A stretch of 64,000 bases of DNA from Nissolia schottii. Its lineage: Eukaryota > Streptophyta > Magnoliopsida > Fabales > Fabaceae. The stretch spans positions 423,206 through 487,205 of the forward strand of contig QANU01099983.1 of NCBI GenBank assembly GCA_003254905.1, written 5' to 3'. The notes beneath the pieces were generated by a model. It saw only the letters and a list, made by a program, of their open reading frames with translations, searched no databases and was not told the DNA's origin. Below are positions 48,850 through 60,535 of this stretch, piece by piece; the stretch's first letter is position 1, and each line of letters opens with the position of its first letter. The translations under genes were made by a program, and so were the position numbers.

Positions 48850-51302
48850 ACACTTACGAATTTTCCACTTCCAGCTTCAAACCGTCCTATGCTTTATCCT
48901 CCAGCTCACTTCCACTCCAACAACAATCATAGAGGAGGAGGCTGCCTAGCCGAGAAATTATTACATGCTCATCAATCTAGCAAAAATATAGATTATACTC
49001 TATCCAATGATAAAATAATATTGCAGATAAAAGTGAATTGTATCATCAATTGAAGCTGAAATATTACTCTAGAGTTGAATAGTGCATACTTTACTTGATA
49101 GTCTATGATCAATTGATCATATAATATTTTTCTCGTGGTGGGGGCAGTGTGGAAAACGTTGTGCCGTACGCTGAAAAAGAGTTGGTCTATCCATGTGGCC
49201 ACATGTGGCCACTCACTTCTTGTTGTGATGTTGAAAGAACTTGAAAAAGTGTTAAGGGGACACTGGTCCCGATTGATAAAGGTGCTCAACCTCAATGTAG
49301 TTTGTTAACTAATCATACGGCATGTACCATATGGTCCTTGTCGTTGGTCTAACCTCTAATTTAAGTTCAACGGAGCAGCCCCCCAAAAAAATTAAGGAAA
49401 AAAGAGTTGCTACTTACTCCGGAGGTATAATAGTGTGTTAGGATTTTCATTGTAATGATTCATAATTAATTTTGAAATTTACTTAAAATTAATTCTAGGT
49501 GAGTCAAACCTAAAAAATCGAGCATGCACTGAGTTGTTACAAGTGTGAATTGAGAACTTAATATTTGTGGTAAGGAGAGACTCTCTCTACTTATCATTAT
49601 TTATTTTGTATGCAAGTTGATCAAAACTTTTCATTCTCATCTTAACCAAGCAATGGAATATTCTCATACCTATTGAAGAGAATATGCAATTATTATAAAT
49701 CAAATGGTAAATTGTTCTGAAAAATTCACACTAAGTTAGTCAAGGTGTTAGGTGTTTCGGGTCTCAAATTTCAGTTTAGACACATTCATACTAATAAAAC
49801 TAGTTCAACTAACAAATAAATAAGTGTATCATTAATATGTATACTAGAATCTCCTTTTCAAACTTTCCATATTCAAGTTGCTAAAAAAATCAGGAATGCA
49901 GTCAAATAACAGTATCTAGATGCAGTGTAAACTTGTCAGAGTAGGGGGCATGGATGGCAATCATGTAAAGATTTTTGGCAGATTGTATCTTCCAAATCTG
50001 GCAGATTGTATCTTGGCCCTAACCAATGCAAATTGTATCTTGGATTTCATAAAAATAGAAAATTTAGGAGCAATTATTTAAAACCGTTCACAAGGATTGT
50101 TTGTTTAATCTGCAACTATTTACAAAGATTTGGATCTTTGTTGGATCTACTACTCTCTATCTATGGGCTACGGGTGACACTTGATAACCGTCCTCACATT
50201 ACGGGGCCCCATTAAAATGTTTTAATTTTATATTCCTAACGACGACAAATTATTGAGTTAATCTTAACATTTTCCCCAATTATTTGATATTCATAACCAG
50301 AAATGTTATTCGTATAGATCACAAGAATAATGCAATTTATTGTGAATAGTTACAAAATGATGATGGCTTAAATATCCTATAAGGTAAATACTTTATGTTA
50401 TTTAATTCATTCATTTTGATAATTTTTATAACTAAATTTATCAAATTTTGTTATTATTTTATATTTTATATAATCATAATAAAATTTTTATTAGTTAAAT
50501 CATTGGAAGAGTTAATTTATAAGAGATTAAAAGATTTATGAACCATTTGAACTTAATATGCGTCTCTCTATAAATGTTATATTAAAAATTATTAATTTAT
50601 CACATTAGATCTATAATCCATTAACATATCATATTAGATCATAAAATGATAATAAAATTTGATTAATTTAATTATAAAAATTATCAAAAATAAATAAATT
50701 AAGTAACATGAAGTATTGACCCCATGAAATATTTGAGAAATCACCTTACAAAATTATATTTAAATTAATGTGAAGTTAAACCATATAGAATGGTCAAAGT
50801 ATGTTATAAAACTCCCTTGACTGTCTATATGTATAGAATTAAATGGTATTTTCTCTAATATCATGTCAAATTTAAGGGTATTGATATCTTATGGTTATCT
50901 GTGGCCAACAATTAACCATGTGTTCTAGACCGTTGAAATATAAAGAGATTCTGATACCCTTTTAAATACTAGGGTATCAAAAGAATAACCCTAAAGTATT
51001 GTGTCTCGGTAATTATTTTAGCATCCCTTTTATATGTTATTTCTTTCTATTTGAAAACATTAAGTGATGATTTCGAACAAGAAGAACATCGAATGTTATA
51101 TATTACACTCTTATATATCATCGATCAATTGATCAATGCTGCTGCATTTTATGGTTACATGAAGCTACGTTTTCTACTAGTAAGATGGGCGAGTTAACAA
51201 AAGGTCAATACTCAACAATATTGAATACAAGCACTTTCAATCGTGAAATACAAATTAATGTACATAACATATGAAATACAAGTTGTGGCACACACCCTCA
51301 TA

Positions 51303-51305
<3 letters not shown>
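48850..51305. other. gene-free spacer in the SAUR cluster
   Basis: AT-rich spacer with an 18-bp palindrome at 49195 and three copies of a GATTGTATCTT motif between about 49980 and 50032. No SAUR relic or other gene recognised. Confidence 0.5.
49195..49212. repeat. 18-bp perfect palindrome GTGGCCACATGTGGCCAC
   Basis: Self-complementary over all 18 bases, with CACATGTG (E-box-like) at its centre and GGCCAC half-sites on both sides. About 625 bp upstream of SAUR 1. Confidence 0.9.

Positions 51306-51348
<43 letters not shown>
51306..51348. repeat. (TA)n microsatellite
   Basis: About 21 TA units ending a few bases past the stop codon of SAUR 2, so probably within its 3' UTR. Confidence 0.95.
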
Positions 51349-51352
<4 letters not shown>

Positions 51353-51355
51353 TAA

Positions 51356-51685
51356 TTAACCGCTGAAACAAGAAGTGAGATTAACAAAATCATCAACGGG
51401 GCATGGAATCACAAGATGATGATTCGATCCCATAGGGTGATCAAAACCGAACTCTTCCTCGGATCGATTCAACAAAGCCTGAAAGAGCGGTCGCTTCAAG
51501 TATGATATAGGGATCACAAACCGTTTCTTGTGCTCGTCCTTGTCATTGTCGCCCACGTACACCGCAAAATGCCCTTTCGGCACATCAATTTTGCTCGAAG
51601 AATTCACAAAATGATGATGAGACCTTAATCGTAGAATTTGCCTTGCATGTTCGATCATCATCTCCGGAAGCACACGAAGACCCAT
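51356..51685 (-). CDS. SAUR family protein 2 (divergent)
   Basis: Intronless, 109 residues beginning [18 protein letters not shown]. The SAUR core is present: [28 protein letters not shown] and [11 protein letters not shown]. It departs from neighbours in a longer acidic insert after the GD turn (NDKDEH) and in [10 protein letters not shown] in place of GGLTIPC. The frame is whole. The promoter has a TATATATATA stretch at 51781-51764. It shares its strand and an AR(Q/K)I(L/F)-type N-terminal helix with SAUR 1. Whether the altered loop changes function is unknown. Confidence 0.93.
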   Translation of the reverse strand: MGLRVLPEMMIEHARQILRLRSHHHFVNSSSKIDVPKGHFAVYVGDNDKDEHKKRFVIPISYLKRPLFQALLNRSEEEFGFDHPMGSNHHLVIPCPVDDFVNLTSCFSG

Positions 51686-51869
51686 TTGTGTATATATGTT
51701 TGAATTGAAGAACTACTCTCTCTTCTGTTGTTTTCAAAAAACACACACTAGCTATAAACAAGACTATATATATATATATAGGTAACCAAAGAAAAATATA
51801 AGATATAGTATTATTTTTTTGGAACATATATAATAATAAGATATGATGAATTATTTGAGCATGCATTCA

Positions 51870-54050
51870 GAGGCCCAACTTGTTGGTACATTGATAATCT
51901 ACTTATTGCATGCCCACAGTTTTTTTGGTGATGTTCCGCAAGAGGGCACGTTCTTTGCGTCAGTGCCTTGATGAATGTCTCCATATAGATCGCAGAATTT
52001 AGTCTATTATTTCTAGTTGGTGATCCATTTAATTCTTTTATGTTTATCTTCTCTACTCTTCCTATCATCAATCAATATATTCATAATTATTTTCAGCCTT
52101 TTCTCTCTCTCTAGTACTCCCCTTTTTATTTTATTTAATATATATCAGCATAATTTTTTTTTGTTAGAGCATATAGAGTTTAATTGCTATATCAAAATAG
52201 TGTAACGTTATTCTATCTTGTCATATTCGATTAAATTTTACTATATCAATAAAAAAATTTAATTGAATGATAATAATGTACTGTTGCACGTAGCAATTAG
52301 TGGGTATGAGGTTTGACTTAAAGGTGGCTTGGGATTTTGGATACAGTCACGTTTGGTGCGAAAGCGATTTTAAGAAAGCTATCCGTTTGGTCATGAGATT
52401 CAAGATATTCAGAAGTGGATGCCAAAAGATTGAGTGGTTCACATCACTCGTATTTTTCGTATAGGCAACACTTGTGCAGATTTTCTTACTAAAGAAGAGA
52501 CCTGGACAGATAGTTGCTTCTGCAATATTGTTGATACCCCTCTGCCTGTTTTTAAGACTCTCTTTAGTGCTAATTTTAGGAAAACTTGGTCCCTGATGGG
52601 GTAGTTTTTTTGTCTTTTTCCTTTTTAAATGTAACAAAAAAAAATAGTAAATAAAATTCTCACACAAATATCTTTACTCGATGCAAATCTGTTGGATGCA
52701 TGGTATGAGGTTATAGTTCATGGATACTTAGTACAGGAACAGGCACACAGTAAATATAGACACATCTCAATTGAAATTCAATTTGTAATTTACCATATAT
52801 CATGAAAGACTGAACTCTTTATGCTTCTTGTCGAGAATCATATCTCCTAAAACTTAATTAATAGATAGAAGTAATTGAATAATATATTATAGCGCATCCC
52901 TAACGTGAGAGTTCTTTTGGTTAACAACTTTATTTGTTTTTTTTTTTTTTGAAAATGAGGTCGGCAATTGAGACTTCCCCTAGATCAAATAACAGTTGCT
53001 ATAGTACACGCAACATAAATAACAATGCACATGTAAGTTTTTCTCTTATTGATGTACCTGCCTTAACATTCTCTATCCAGGAAAAGGGTATGAATTTGGG
53101 CGTAAAAAATGAATGCAGTGTGATTTGATGACATATAATTGCTATAATAACAGCTCCAGCCGCCAGGGTACTCCCCAAAACACAAACAAAACAGAGAAGT
53201 GGCCATGTTACCATTTCACATTTGATATATATTGACCACCTACACTTGATTTCAACAGTCCAACCACTTTGGATTATGTGGTCATATATGTGCCAATGAT
53301 TTCATTAATTCTTGGACAATGTAAAATTTAATATCTTCACATGTGTTATAATATATAAGGTTGGACAAATTATACCTTTCTTTTAGATGAATCAATCAAT
53401 TTTAATTAAAAATGGCTTTTGATTTTGACCTGATTGGGAGAAGCCTAATCAAAATCCTCCTTGACAAAATGTACTTATCCATGACGAATTATTTTATATT
53501 AAGAGTAGTTAATTGTATTCTCTTAACCTTATCTCATCTATTATTTAATTACACTTTTTCTTCTTTTAATTTTAAGCACGTTATCTTTAGGTCAACTAAT
53601 ATAATCCTAAACTCAAGCGCAAAAATGTATGAGATTATAGATTTAAACTCCATTGCCATCGAATGTAAAAGAAAAAAAAGCTTAACGATGCAACTCCAAA
53701 ACTAAAATCCTTAGGCAAAAAGGTCCACATTCCGAAACACAACGATTTGCTTGAATTCATGTACAATATTTTTGGAGAATGTTAATTGGACTGTTATTGG
53801 ATTAATGAGGAGAATCTCCAGTACAAAATGAATGGAAGTGACCATCTCTTGTTGCTCCTATCAAGCTTGGTGATGATCTTTATTAACTAGAACTAGAAAA
53901 AAAAAATTATAACGAATACCTTAAAGGTGTTGATTAATGAATTAAAAGTATAAACTTTCAATTAAAAGTTCCTACTTTTGATTCCTTAATCAATCCGTTA
54001 GCAAAACTCATAAAAACAAACAAAAATTAACCAATGTCCAATGTGTTGAA
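51870..54050. other. spacer in the SAUR cluster with LINE fragment
   Basis: Apart from the LINE tail at 52.3 kb, I see only AT-rich spacer with T-rich and A-rich runs; no gene supported. Confidence 0.45.
52321..52645 (+). mobile_element. 5'-truncated L1-type LINE, RNase H-like end
   Basis: Translation gives AWDFGYSHVWCESDFKKAIRL, then, after a one-base frame change near 52394, HEIQDIQKWMPKD, a TGA, then VVHITRIFRIGNTCADFLTK. It ends KTWSLMG and a TAG. These are the D/E motifs and C-terminal shape of the RNase H-like domain at the end of plant L1 ORF2. A T-rich 3' part and an A-run (52635-52644) follow, as expected of a LINE tail. The element is heavily truncated and dead. No target duplication identified. 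Confidence 0.75.
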
Positions 54051-54053
54051 CAA

Positions 54054-54341
54054 TCAATTAAGAGAAGAGATTAGACTAATGAAGTAATCTTCACTGCATG
54101 GAATTGTGAGTCCACCTGTTGGGTGATTAAACCCAAATTCTTCTTCAGCCCAATCCAACAAGTCTCTGAACAAAGGGTGGCTCAAGTAAGTGATTGGAAT
54201 CACAAACCTCTTGTGGTACTCTCCAACATACACTGCCAAGTGTCCTTTTGGAACATCAGCAATAGTTGAAGCCATTTTAATCCTTTGTGACAGAGTCCTC
54301 TGCAGCTTCTGCTTTGCATGAGCTATCTTGTTACTCTTCAT
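54054..54341 (-). CDS. SAUR family protein 3
   Basis: Intronless, 95 residues beginning MKSNKIAHAKQKLQRTL. The start is the first ATG of the SAUR-like part; upstream codons of the open frame are promoter-like and follow a TATA box. The core is VPKGHLAVYVGE, KRFVIPITYLSHPLF, AEEEFGFNHPTGGLTIPC and a short tail ISLISSLN. The basic N-terminus sets it apart from the MGFRLPG type at 59-60 kb and suggests a different subclade. No DST signature is seen after the stop. Confidence 0.93.
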   Translation of the reverse strand: MKSNKIAHAKQKLQRTLSQRIKMASTIADVPKGHLAVYVGEYHKRFVIPITYLSHPLFRDLLDWAEEEFGFNHPTGGLTIPCSEDYFISLISSLN

Positions 54342-54484
54342 GATGTAGGAAAAAAAAAAAACTAGATATAATATGATGGTGAAGTTGTTATATGACAGAA
54401 AGAATAAAAAATTATAAGGTATAGTTGGAATTAGAAGACTCTTGGAGTATTTGGGGGTTTGGATAGCTATGTTTAGAAGCTGAA

Positions 54485-54492
54485 TATTTATA
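54485..54492 (-). promoter_or_regulatory. TATA box of SAUR 3
   Basis: TATAAATA on the minus strand about 145 bp before the ATG. A GGGCCCAC TCP-type site lies further upstream at about 54828. Confidence 0.55.
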
Positions 54493-54599
54493 GGGTCAAG
54501 CAATGCTAGTAGCTCGACTTGTTTGATCACTATGAAGAATGTCCAGAAACATGTCAGGTGGGGGAAATAACGCTCACTCAATTCAAAGTGATTCAATAC

Positions 54600-57500
54600 T
54601 TATTTTTTATAAACAAAGTCTCAGGTTTAAGTCTTGTTAATATAAAAAGTTAGCATTAAAAGAATTTTAATTTTATTATATATCATCTTGAATCGAGTCA
54701 AATGATTAAAGAGTTTAGTGAACTTCAAATACAAGTTATTTTAATTAAAAATAAAATTAAAGACATGTCAGGTGAAGGAATTGGGGTAGGTTCACATGAC
54801 TGTGCCTAATATGGACCTAGGCATTGGGGCCCACTATCTTTCATTAGCCAATTGAAAAAGAGTGTGGTGCTGGTCAAAAGTTGTGCTGCTTAATGGATAT
54901 AGCTTATTGATTTTGCAATAATAATGCCATGACCTTATTTCATATTAGGCATGTTATTCGCATAAAATGCAAAAACATGAATAGGAAAAGATGTTTGCAT
55001 TGGTCATACTTTAATTCAGGAGAGGACCTTTGAATTTAGACTTTCTGAAAACCTTTACAGCCTTTTTTTTCTTGTCACCACTTGACAACCTATTATGTTG
55101 TGATAATAGATATCAGTGTCCTCTGCTGTTGATAATGGATGTGAGTGCATTTTATTGATTCAAATAATGTGTGAAATTTGGGTTGAATTCAATTCTTTAG
55201 TGATTCAATTGAGGGTTTCTTTCCAAGTTTTAAGTTGCAATCAACATTGATTGATTTAAGTAATTCGACACTTGTTCTCTTTAAGCAGAGTTTTCATATG
55301 TTCAAGTCTTGTTGGTAAAGAAGACTAATGCTAGGGTTTTATTTTTAATAGTAGGTTGACAAGGCTCAAGTCAGATTAGGTAAGTGTAGTGAGCTTTAGA
55401 TATTAATGATTTCGATCAAAACATTGACTTAACCCAATGATGAATTCTTGTTTAAAGAATTTTTTTAATGCTGCATCCTTAATATAAAGTATTTTTTATT
55501 AAAAAAAATAAAACAAAGTACGATGGTTGGATTGAAACAAATCTAATGTCATGTTGGGTTAATTCAAGAGAAAATTTGTGTCTAGAAAAGACTGATAGTA
55601 GAAGTGTTCAATTATATTGACAGGGTTGATTCCCATTTTTCAGACATGCCACATTCAATTTTTGTTCACTCAAACTTAAAAGGACAGTGTGATAAATTGG
55701 CACGGTGAAGCTAGTCATAATAGGAAAATTCTTGAATAGTGTACAACTATAAGAACTCATATTTAGAGGTACACTTTTAAATAAAAATTTGTAAGATCAT
55801 ATTTCATTTTATTATGAATGTGTTGTGTGATTAGTTAGCTTAACTTTACTTCAAACTATCCTTCTTGTCTTTCAATTGAAGTCACATTGCAGTCCAATAA
55901 TAGAGATTAGAGGCAATGCAAAATAAAACAGAAAAAAGGGAGGAAAATAGTGTCCACGTGATTGCATAAAAGATGCTTGTCAACACAGCACGTGAAGTAC
56001 TCCCTTGCTCTGAGAGCACTGGACCCAAATTTTGAAGGCTCATTCATTTACCTGATTTTTGTGTTTTGTGAAAATGGTTATTTTATGAATAGTTAGCTAG
56101 AAATACTTGTGTAGTCAATTAGTTTCATTTATTTCTTTTATGGGTCATGTGTTGTGGTGGTAGCCTCTGAGTCGTGGTGGTTTTGTTCAAGTTCATTTCA
56201 TAGCGACGAGTTTGGTTAGTCTGGTGGCGAGCTTAGCTGATTTGATAGTAAGTTTGGTTGGTCCTAGCGGCCATTTTGGTTAATTTGCCTTGCGATTGAG
56301 TGTGTATGTATGGTGTCTCTACCCTGAGGTTTGACGAGAATAGTGTGCCTGGATTGTGGTTGCTTAGTGTGTTGCGTTTTGTTATTGACATATTTCAGTG
56401 TTTTTTGTCTGTTGCTTTGTTTCGTGCTTTCACATTTTGATGTTACTGACTTTGTTCCTCTCTTGTTGAAGAAATTTGAGCGCTTATAAATTTATCAATA
56501 AAGAAAAGAAATATTACTCTTCAAAGTGTAATGATCATCCTATCCTATATAAAACTAAGAAATATGTAGATTAGGTATAACACATGATGAGCCACAATAT
56601 AGACATATTAGAGGAGATTAGAAAAATATACAAGGAACATGAAAGAAAACTTGGCGCTTTCGAGTTTCGGATTTAGTTTCATTTATGAGAAGGTGAAGCT
56701 CGGCATAATGGTAAGCTCGGACAATTTTTTTTATTTTTTATTTTTAAGTCCTCCGGCCTTAACATTCTTCTAACAAGATTTCTTATTTTTAATAAAATTC
56801 ATCAAAACTGTATTTTGCATTTTTTGTTGTGTATGTATGTGGATAACATAAAGTGTGTTCATTTTGTTCAACATATAAAGTATGGGCTAACATTGGTTGT
56901 ACATAGCCCATTTTATTTATTTCAGTCTTTCCAGCCTTATTAGTCCAAAAGGCCAAGACCCAAATTTCTTTAATTCACCAAAAGCCCAAAAATAGGACTA
57001 TAGTATGGTTTTATATATTGCTGCAATTGGCTAATTTGCTAACTTATTCATGCATTCTTAATCAAGAAGGGCCTGAATTGTCAATTTAAGTGACACTAGA
57101 ACTTTCTGCTACAAACTCAATAAAGCTTACTAGTTTTCCATGCGACTACAAACACTAAATTCTCCAATTATTATTTATATTGGAGTCAGTCTTAATTTAA
57201 TATATGCATCCCATTTGGTCATAAGTAAGCAGAACAGATTAAGTTGCAGGCATGCATGATAAGCTTTAATAGTTGTCCCCGACATGCTTTGTATTTTTCA
57301 ATGTCCTTGATTTTTCTCAACCACTTCACACTCTCAATTTCTTTTGAAAAGGAATATTCTAAACTTCACACTCTCAATTTCTTTTGAAAAGGAATATTCT
57401 AAGTATGTGCCAACAATTTCTAAGTCTTATCTTAAAGCTTTATCAGTTTTGCTTATTCAATATGAAGCAAAGATGTCGCAATCAAGTGTGTCTAAGACAC

Positions 57501-57860
57501 TATATGTTAGCTACTAAATTGTTTAAACAAGAATTAGGTTTAGATCTTTTCATATTTCTGTTTATTTTTCAACTTTCAAGTGGGGCATTCAGCCTCAAAT
57601 AATTTCTTCATCTTTGATACAAAAGACTTTATAGACAGTACCATGTGATATTCACATCCATGTCCCTCACTAGACGCTATTTGGATAGCTCTTAAAAAAA
57701 ATCAATTATTTATGTAACCAAGTATGATTTTTTCCAAAGCATATTTCTTTATCTATGTATTCAGTTGTTGTTACATTCACAAACAAGTCAAGTTCTTAGC
57801 ATTTTTGAAGCATCAAATACTCATTACACAAGTGTGTTCAGATCATGCTCTTGCTCTATA
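54600..57860. other. gene-free spacer in the SAUR cluster
   Basis: No gene recognised. A G/T-rich stretch at about 56140-56480 differs in composition from the rest (repeated GGTGG, TTGGTTGG and GCGA motifs). It ends in AATAAAGAAAAGAAA and could be an undefined retroelement 3' end. A perfect tandem 40-mer lies at 57323. Confidence 0.4.
57323..57402. repeat. perfect 2 x 40-bp tandem duplication
   Basis: The 40-bp unit beginning ACTTCACACTCTCAATTTCT occurs twice with no differences, 57323-57362 and 57363-57402, indicating a very recent duplication or slippage event. Confidence 0.95.
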
Positions 57861-58107
57861 ATGAGGTTCTGGTTTCCTGGTCTCCAAAGGTGTGCGCATG
57901 TCCCAAAGGGTTATCTCGCAGTTTATGTAGGAGAGAACCAAAAGAAGCGGTTCGTGATTACTATATCATACTTGAATCAACCTTCGATACAAGACTTGTT
58001 GAGAAGTTGAACAAGAATTCGGATTCGATCATCCAATGGGAGGCCTCACAATTCCATGTAGAGAAGATGTCTTCCTAGATATCACCTCTAGATTGCATAG
58101 GTCATAA
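57861..58107 (+). pseudogene. SAUR pseudogene
   Basis: It begins [10 protein letters not shown] and reads through the SAUR core [28 protein letters not shown] and QDLL. The frame then shifts near 57998 so that a TGA follows LLRS. In the next frame the rest of a SAUR is intact: [28 protein letters not shown] and a TAA at 58105-58107. The total length is one base over a multiple of three, so a single small indel disables it. Family-typical I-P is changed to I-T in FVITISYL. Sequence after the stop still resembles a DST element (TTTAGAT and CAATTTTGTAGA). Confidence 0.88.
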
Positions 58108-58429
58108 AGGAAGAAGATTTAAAATTTAGATCATCATTGATCAATTCAATTTTGTAGATAAGAGTTGATCATTGTAATTTTTTTGTTACATCTTTCATTA
58201 TGCTTCCCAGAGAAATTGAAAAATGTACCAGAACAAAATCTTAATAAACACATATTATTGAAATTTTACCACTACAATTTAGATCAGTTTCTTTATTTAA
58301 CTTCTCATGACCCTTTATTTCAAGTTTTTAGGTGGAAAGGTTGTCTATTTTCTTTGGTAGCTACATTGAAATATATTTGCAAGCATAATTAATTTTTGCT
58401 TATGCACGAATCTGGTTAGTAACTCTGCC

Positions 58430-58640
58430 TATGCATGCTCCTTTGCATAGCCGGTCCCAAGCCCGGGTAAGAGAGGAGGGTTGTGTTAGGCCATTGACCG
58501 CTAACGTAAAACTTTGTCGAATCTTCATACAAGGCTTTGTCGTTGTTGTTGTGTGGATCTGGTTAGTGACCACATCAAAGATTCCTATTGCTGAATTAAT
58601 GCCTCCTTCTTTATGTTACTTTTTTTTTAAAAAAAAAGAA
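58430..58640 (+). repeat. probable dispersed repeat fragment
   Basis: A GC-richer segment with AGCCGGTCCCAAGCCCGGGT, then GAGGAGGGTTGTGTTAGG and AACGTAAAACTTTGTCGAA. I associate this block with a high-copy plant dispersed repeat, but cannot assign the class. It ends near a T-run/A-run pair at 58620-58640. Confidence 0.35.
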
Positions 58641-58886
58641 AAATAAATTGTAATATTCAGATTCATGAACAAATCCCAATTTTTCACAGGATAAGTTGGG
58701 CAAACATGAGTTAGTTCACAGCTAAACAATAGAGTCTAGGTCCCTAACTATCATGAAAGTTAAACTAATGTTTATCCCATCAATTATATCATCCCATAAT
58801 GTATATACTGTTGTTGTCACTACCTTTTCTCAGAAATCCAAGCATCTCAGTTTAAATTTCATAAACAGAAATAAGTGGAAACAGGA

Positions 58887-59000
58887 GAAAATAAATATAG
58901 GCCATGGATAATAGAATAGCTGTTGGCTGATCATTGAATCTGTGATTGATATCTTTTTTAGAGTTGTCAAATTCAGGGCAACATCTATGATGGTATTATT
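58887..59000. repeat. duplicated SAUR spacer, copy A
   Basis: AAATAAATA, GGCCATGGATAATAGAATAG, TGTTGGCT and ATCATTGAATCT recur in the same order at 63341-63393, immediately to the right of the second solo LTR. The two spacers therefore descend from one duplication. Confidence 0.8.
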
Positions 59001-59351
59001 GAAAAGCAGAAACAACTAATAATCCTTATGATGGAATGCAAAATGCAGCCAGGTGCAGAATGAACTATACAATGTAGAAGACTTTAGCAATAAGTGATTA
59101 AAACTGCTTTAGGACAATTGTTGAACCTAATCCCTAACAGAAGCTGAACGCCTGATATATATTAACTGAAAAACTTGATCATGATATTGCTGCATATATT
59201 GGAGATCATTCAGCTTTGACAAAAGCTAAAAGAGTTTAACACTTTCATGTCATAAATTTCTCTATCAAATAACATTTTTACAGTTCCAAAGTAATGATAT
59301 AAGGAAGAAACCAAAATGGAGAATCCACAAAATAAAAGAAAGTGCCTTCCC

Positions 59352-59389
59352 GGCACAAAATTTTGCTCAACTAATCTATGTGAGTCTCC
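59352..59389 (-). promoter_or_regulatory. DST mRNA-instability element in the 3' UTR of SAUR 4
   Basis: Read on the minus strand: GGAG, five bases, CATAGATTA, seven bases, then AAAATTTTGTG. This matches the published soybean SAUR DST layout (GGAG-N5-CATAGATTG-N7-CATTTTGTAT) in order and spacing. It starts about 12 bp after the stop codon. DST elements destabilise mRNA in plants. Confidence 0.75.
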
Positions 59390-59401
59390 TTGAGTATAAC
59401 T

Positions 59402-59680
59402 TTATAGTCTATTCAAGTGAGAAGTGAGGTCCAAGAAAGCATGCTCACTGCAAGGAATTGTGAGACCACCATTGGGATGATCATATACAAATTCTTCTTC
59501 GGATTGGCTTAGTAATTCTTGAAATGAAGGCTGGTTCAAGTATGAAATTGGAATCACGAACTGCCTCATTTTATCTCCAACATAGACTGCAAGATAGCCT
59601 TTTGGGACATCAACCCCCTTGGAGGCTGCTTGGATTGCAGAAAATGAAGACCTTCTAATACCTGGAATGCAGAAACCCAT
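59402..59680 (-). CDS. SAUR family protein 4 (X10A-like)
   Basis: Intronless, 92 residues beginning [20 protein letters not shown]. Core motifs are [48 protein letters not shown] and tail [10 protein letters not shown]. It differs from the consensus by Gln for Lys/Arg before FVIPISYL, Val for Gly after EEEF, and Asn for Met in HPMGG. A TATATATG box is at 59820-59813 on the minus strand. A DST element follows the stop. It is divergent from SAUR 5, sharing about 850 bp of promoter DNA, and convergent with the pseudogene at 57.9 kb. Confidence 0.95.
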   Translation of the reverse strand: MGFCIPGIRRSSFSAIQAASKGVDVPKGYLAVYVGDKMRQFVIPISYLNQPSFQELLSQSEEEFVYDHPNGGLTIPCSEHAFLDLTSHLNRL

Positions 59681-60326
59681 TGTTCTTTGTTGCTCCTCAC
59701 AGCAAGAAATATAAAGTTCTAAAAGGACTTATATGGGAAAGTTGTATTTGAGTTCTGATGCTTCAGGGGATGCAAATGATTTGTGTTGCTTGAGAACACA
59801 AGTAGTAGTGTACATATATAGATGCTAAGTAAGTGCTTCTATGAATCAATTTCCTGAAGAAATAATTTTTGATAGGGCAGTAATTAAGATGGAGTCTACC
59901 AAGTGACAAGGAATCACAAGATATCACATGGTATCTTTCAAGGGTTAGGAATTTCAGTGAGAGTGCATACCCCACTTTCTTACATAAGGGCAAACAGATC
60001 ACCAACTTGAAATCAAAGACATCTACATTAGTGGATTGTACTATTGCTACTCTACTCCATTAGTTTGTAGACATGCTTTAGACATCTCATAGCTTCTTAA
60101 GATTGACATTTACTGATGATAATGAAAATCTGAAAACCATGACCAGAACCTGATATCAATAGCCCAGAAACATAATGTTCTGTGGCTAGAAAAGAACTAC
60201 ATTTTCAAGTACATAAGACTTTATCTTGCACACATGTATACATCTGTTTTTATTTCAAGTGGGGGCAATCTGTTGGTACTTGAGAAAGTGCTCTAAGACA
60301 ACACCATGTGACCTCTTACATGCCCT

Positions 60327-60346
60327 TGTCTCCCAATAGGTCCCAT
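60327..60346 (+). promoter_or_regulatory. NDE-type auxin-response module of SAUR 5
   Basis: TGTCTC (60327-60332) is followed six bases later by GGTCCCAT (60339-60346). This is the pair of motifs defined as the auxin-responsive NDE region in soybean SAUR promoters. It lies about 70 bp upstream of the TATA box. Confidence 0.8.
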
Positions 60347-60414
60347 GAATTCTCCTCTCATTATCTCATATCCTTCCTCCACCAATCATTCAAGTGGCAA
60401 ACAAACGTTTTCAT

Positions 60415-60425
60415 CTATATATATG
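60415..60425 (+). promoter_or_regulatory. TATA box of SAUR 5
   Basis: CTATATATATG lies about 110 bp before the start codon, correctly placed after the NDE module. Confidence 0.7.
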
Positions 60426-60535
60426 TTCATGGTTGCAAGCATTTAGCAGCAACACAATTCATTCACATCCTCAAGCACAAACTCCAAAAATTTGCATCTT
60501 GTTTACAAGTCATTGTTCCTCAACACATAAAAGAA

